Assembly (NCBI GenBank): GCA_963920635.1
Contig: OY987298.1
Location: 143,318,257-143,382,256 of the forward strand
Source: Pseudeuparius sepicola
Taxonomy: Eukaryota; Arthropoda; Insecta; Coleoptera; Anthribidae
Length of the DNA: 64,000 nucleotides
Direction of reading: 5' to 3'
The notes under the pieces were generated by a model. It was given only the letters and a program-made list of their open reading frames with translations, did not search any database and was not told the origin of the DNA. How positions within the stretch are numbered: the stretch's first letter is position 1; each line of letters starts with the position of its first letter. Position numbers and translations under genes: made by a program. Shown piece by piece: positions 62,577-64,000 of the stretch.

Positions 62577-63215
62577 TGTTAAAAAATGAGTAATTAAAAG
62601 TTTGTATGACAGGGCTAGAACGATTTGTTCTAATAACACAAAATTTGAGGAGGAAATTAAACATAGAATAGTTATCCTATCGAATTTGTTGCTAATAGAA
62701 TTAGAGAAATAAATCTGGTGGACCGACCAGTAAATTTAATAATTCCTTATATTCCTGGACTGTCAGATAAGCTAAAACGTATAGGCAATCGTTTTAATGT
62801 GAGAACAGTATTTAAAACCAAAAATACATTAAGATCGATGCTAGTTAAAACAAAACCATTTAATGAGTTAGAAAGTTCAAAAAATTGCATTTATAAAATT
62901 CCTTGTGAATGTGGAAAGTTCTATGTTGGGGAGACTTGTAGGCCATTTAACGTTCGTTTAAAAGAACATAAAAATTATATCAGGCAAAATCAAATTTCGA
63001 AGTAAAAAATATGTGAACATTCCTTTAATAACAATCATAGGATATTGTGGGATAGTTCCAAACCAACTCTAAAAGAAGAAGTAGGAAATAGACGAAAAAT
63101 TAAAGAATCTGCATTTATTCTAGGAAATACGGGCAACTGTGTTGCTGAATGTTCAGTGGAATTCAGTAAAATATTATTGCCACTTATTCAAAGAGAAGTT
63201 AGTATAGATAATTAG
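61330..63215 (+). pseudogene. Penelope-like element: reverse transcriptase plus GIY-YIG endonuclease, broken
   Basis: The PLE polyprotein can be followed across several frames. It shows NLSNRELTISEKLVLAKGL near 61380, then ILPADKGNATVILEK, HLYGLPKIH..PLRPIVS and ASFDVVSLFTNVPVDKSL. RYVDDIFVIW carries the catalytic DD (near 62290), followed by LPFLDVSI and VYRKPTHTNRYLH. The C-terminal GIY-YIG endonuclease begins IYKIPCECGKFYVGETCRPF (near 62890) and ends LLPLIQREVSIDN at 63215. Breaks: a stop near 61805, loss of the QxxGxxMGSPxSP block at about 62250, and a (TA)n tract at 62523-62573. It cannot be active. Confidence 0.88.
62523..62573. repeat. (TA)n microsatellite inside the PLE
   Basis: About 25 TA units with few interruptions split the PLE frame after the VYRKPTH motif. 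Confidence 0.95.
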
Positions 63216-63325
63216 ATAAAACACAGGGTACAATATCAGGCAGGTGGCTAGGCTATTGTTTCTGTTGTCATGACATTTTAACCTGAAATTTATTAATCTG
63301 TCACTTCACTTTGACGTGACATGAT

Positions 63326-63364
63326 CTTTGAGAAAGGAGGAAGATTTATCCTCCGAAAGCTCAG
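63326..63364 (+). ncRNA. Hammerhead-ribozyme-like stem in the PLE 3' region
   Basis: ctttgagaaaggaggaagat and ttatcctccgaaagctc form a stem ggagga/tcctcc followed by GAAAGC. This is the position and shape of stem II plus the GAAA core of the hammerhead motifs known from PLEs. The CTGATGA core is not intact (cTTTGAGA), so cleavage is unlikely. Confidence 0.4.
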
Positions 63365-63555
63365 AAAACAAATTTGTTGAAGTTATTTTTTGAGTTACAC
63401 GTTTAAAGTTTCGTTCATTTAGTGTTAAGAATTTATGAATTTTCGAGGCAACTTGAAAAAGTTGTCTTTCAATCAGTTTGGTGGCGAAAAACCCAATTAA
63501 AAATTAAATGGATCTGTTTGCGCCACAAATAAATTTTAGAAAATATCAGTAAAAT

Positions 63556-63747
63556 CTATATCACAAAATCAAGTATTCTTTTTTTGGCCTTGAGTTCGTC
63601 AAGTATCTCCTCTGGAGATATGGGTATTTCAGGGTACACATAAAGGAGTGTTAACCCTTTCAGTGGGTTTTCGCTAACATTGTTTCTAATATAAATTTTT
63701 AAAATTTTCAGTTTTGAAAATGTTCTTTCTGGCTTGGCGGTGCCCAC
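63556..63747 (-). pseudogene. hAT transposase C-terminal fragment
   Basis: The minus strand reads KPERTFSKLKILKIYIRNNV, then SENPLKGLTLLYVYPE and EILDELKAKKR. This is the hAT dimerisation domain signature (ERxFSKLKxLKxYxR). Only this exon end remains. The flank towards 63755 is the repeat also found at 6428. Confidence 0.7.
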
Positions 63748-63754
63748 TGAGCAA

Positions 63755-63960
63755 ACAGACGGTCTAGGCTGTATCTACACGGCCTAAATGGCGCAGACCG
63801 TATGTAAATGACATGGCATTTCATATACGGACTAGACCGTTAACTATTGACATTCAGACTGTATGTGCAATCGTAGTGAATTTCCCTTCTTTTTTTATAT
63901 AGGCCCATTAAAGAAGAATATGCCTTCTTTTTAGTATGTATTTTGCAGAAAAAAAATCTC
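63755..63960. repeat. Copy of the AGACCGTATA-type repeat
   Basis: It matches 6450-6547 (ggcctaaatggc(t/g)cagacc, atgtaaatgacatgg) and the reverse complement of 8330-8400 (ttctttttttatataggccc). At both 6.5 and 63.7 kb this repeat lies beside a hAT transposase fragment. Confidence 0.55.
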
Positions 63961-64000
63961 GGGTACCTATACATTATACTCAATAATTACCTTTTTTCCT

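Overview
The window reads as insect nuclear DNA, most likely from a beetle (inference). It is AT-rich, has GT-AG spliced genes, arthropod TATA plus TCA-type start sites, and a very dense load of DNA transposons, MITEs, Penelope-like and R2/R4-type retroelements. No bacterial operons, CRISPR arrays or rRNA were seen.

Host genes: two glycoside hydrolase family 1 (GH1; beta-glucosidase/myrosinase-type) genes lie in tandem on the minus strand. GH1-A (35945 down to 22079) is complete. Ten exons with consistent splice phases give 491 residues with a signal peptide and every catalytic residue. Its TATA box and TCAGT initiator are visible upstream. GH1-B (14603 down to 540, running off the left edge) has its first four exons in the window. 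The two genes place most introns at different positions, so they are old paralogues. A weak two-exon small-protein candidate sits at 53336-53723 (minus).

Mobile layer: a Dong/R4-like non-LTR element lies in a (TTA)n tract inside GH1-B intron 3. Three Penelope-like (PLE) remnants lie near 10.4, 25.9-26.8 and 61.3-63.4 kb. hAT-type elements with legible 8-bp target duplications lie at 6.6, 18.7, 36.4, 40.8, 43.7, 47.6, 50.4 and 51.4 kb, the last nested inside the one before. Many foldback elements share the terminus TA|CAGGGTG...CACCCTG|TA; two of these carry a Tc1/mariner-like transposase fragment. Nested insertions are common (36.1-38.7 kb is three deep; 23.1-25.7 kb encloses three smaller palindromes).

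Layout: 1-14.6 kb, GH1-B with TE-filled introns; 14.6-22 kb, intergenic with a hAT element and an unidentified coding-like remnant; 22-36 kb, GH1-A with TE-filled introns 2, 3, 5 and 6; 36-64 kb, almost pure transposon, repeat and minisatellite DNA ending in the PLE copy. No new enzymatic system was recognised. The most distinctive structures are a 1.44-kb element with ACGTC-rich ends that carries a gene-like unit and a 66-bp near-perfect hairpin, the shared CAGGGTG terminus, a tRNA-like sequence inside a nested transposon, and a dimeric higher-order tandem repeat at 59 kb.
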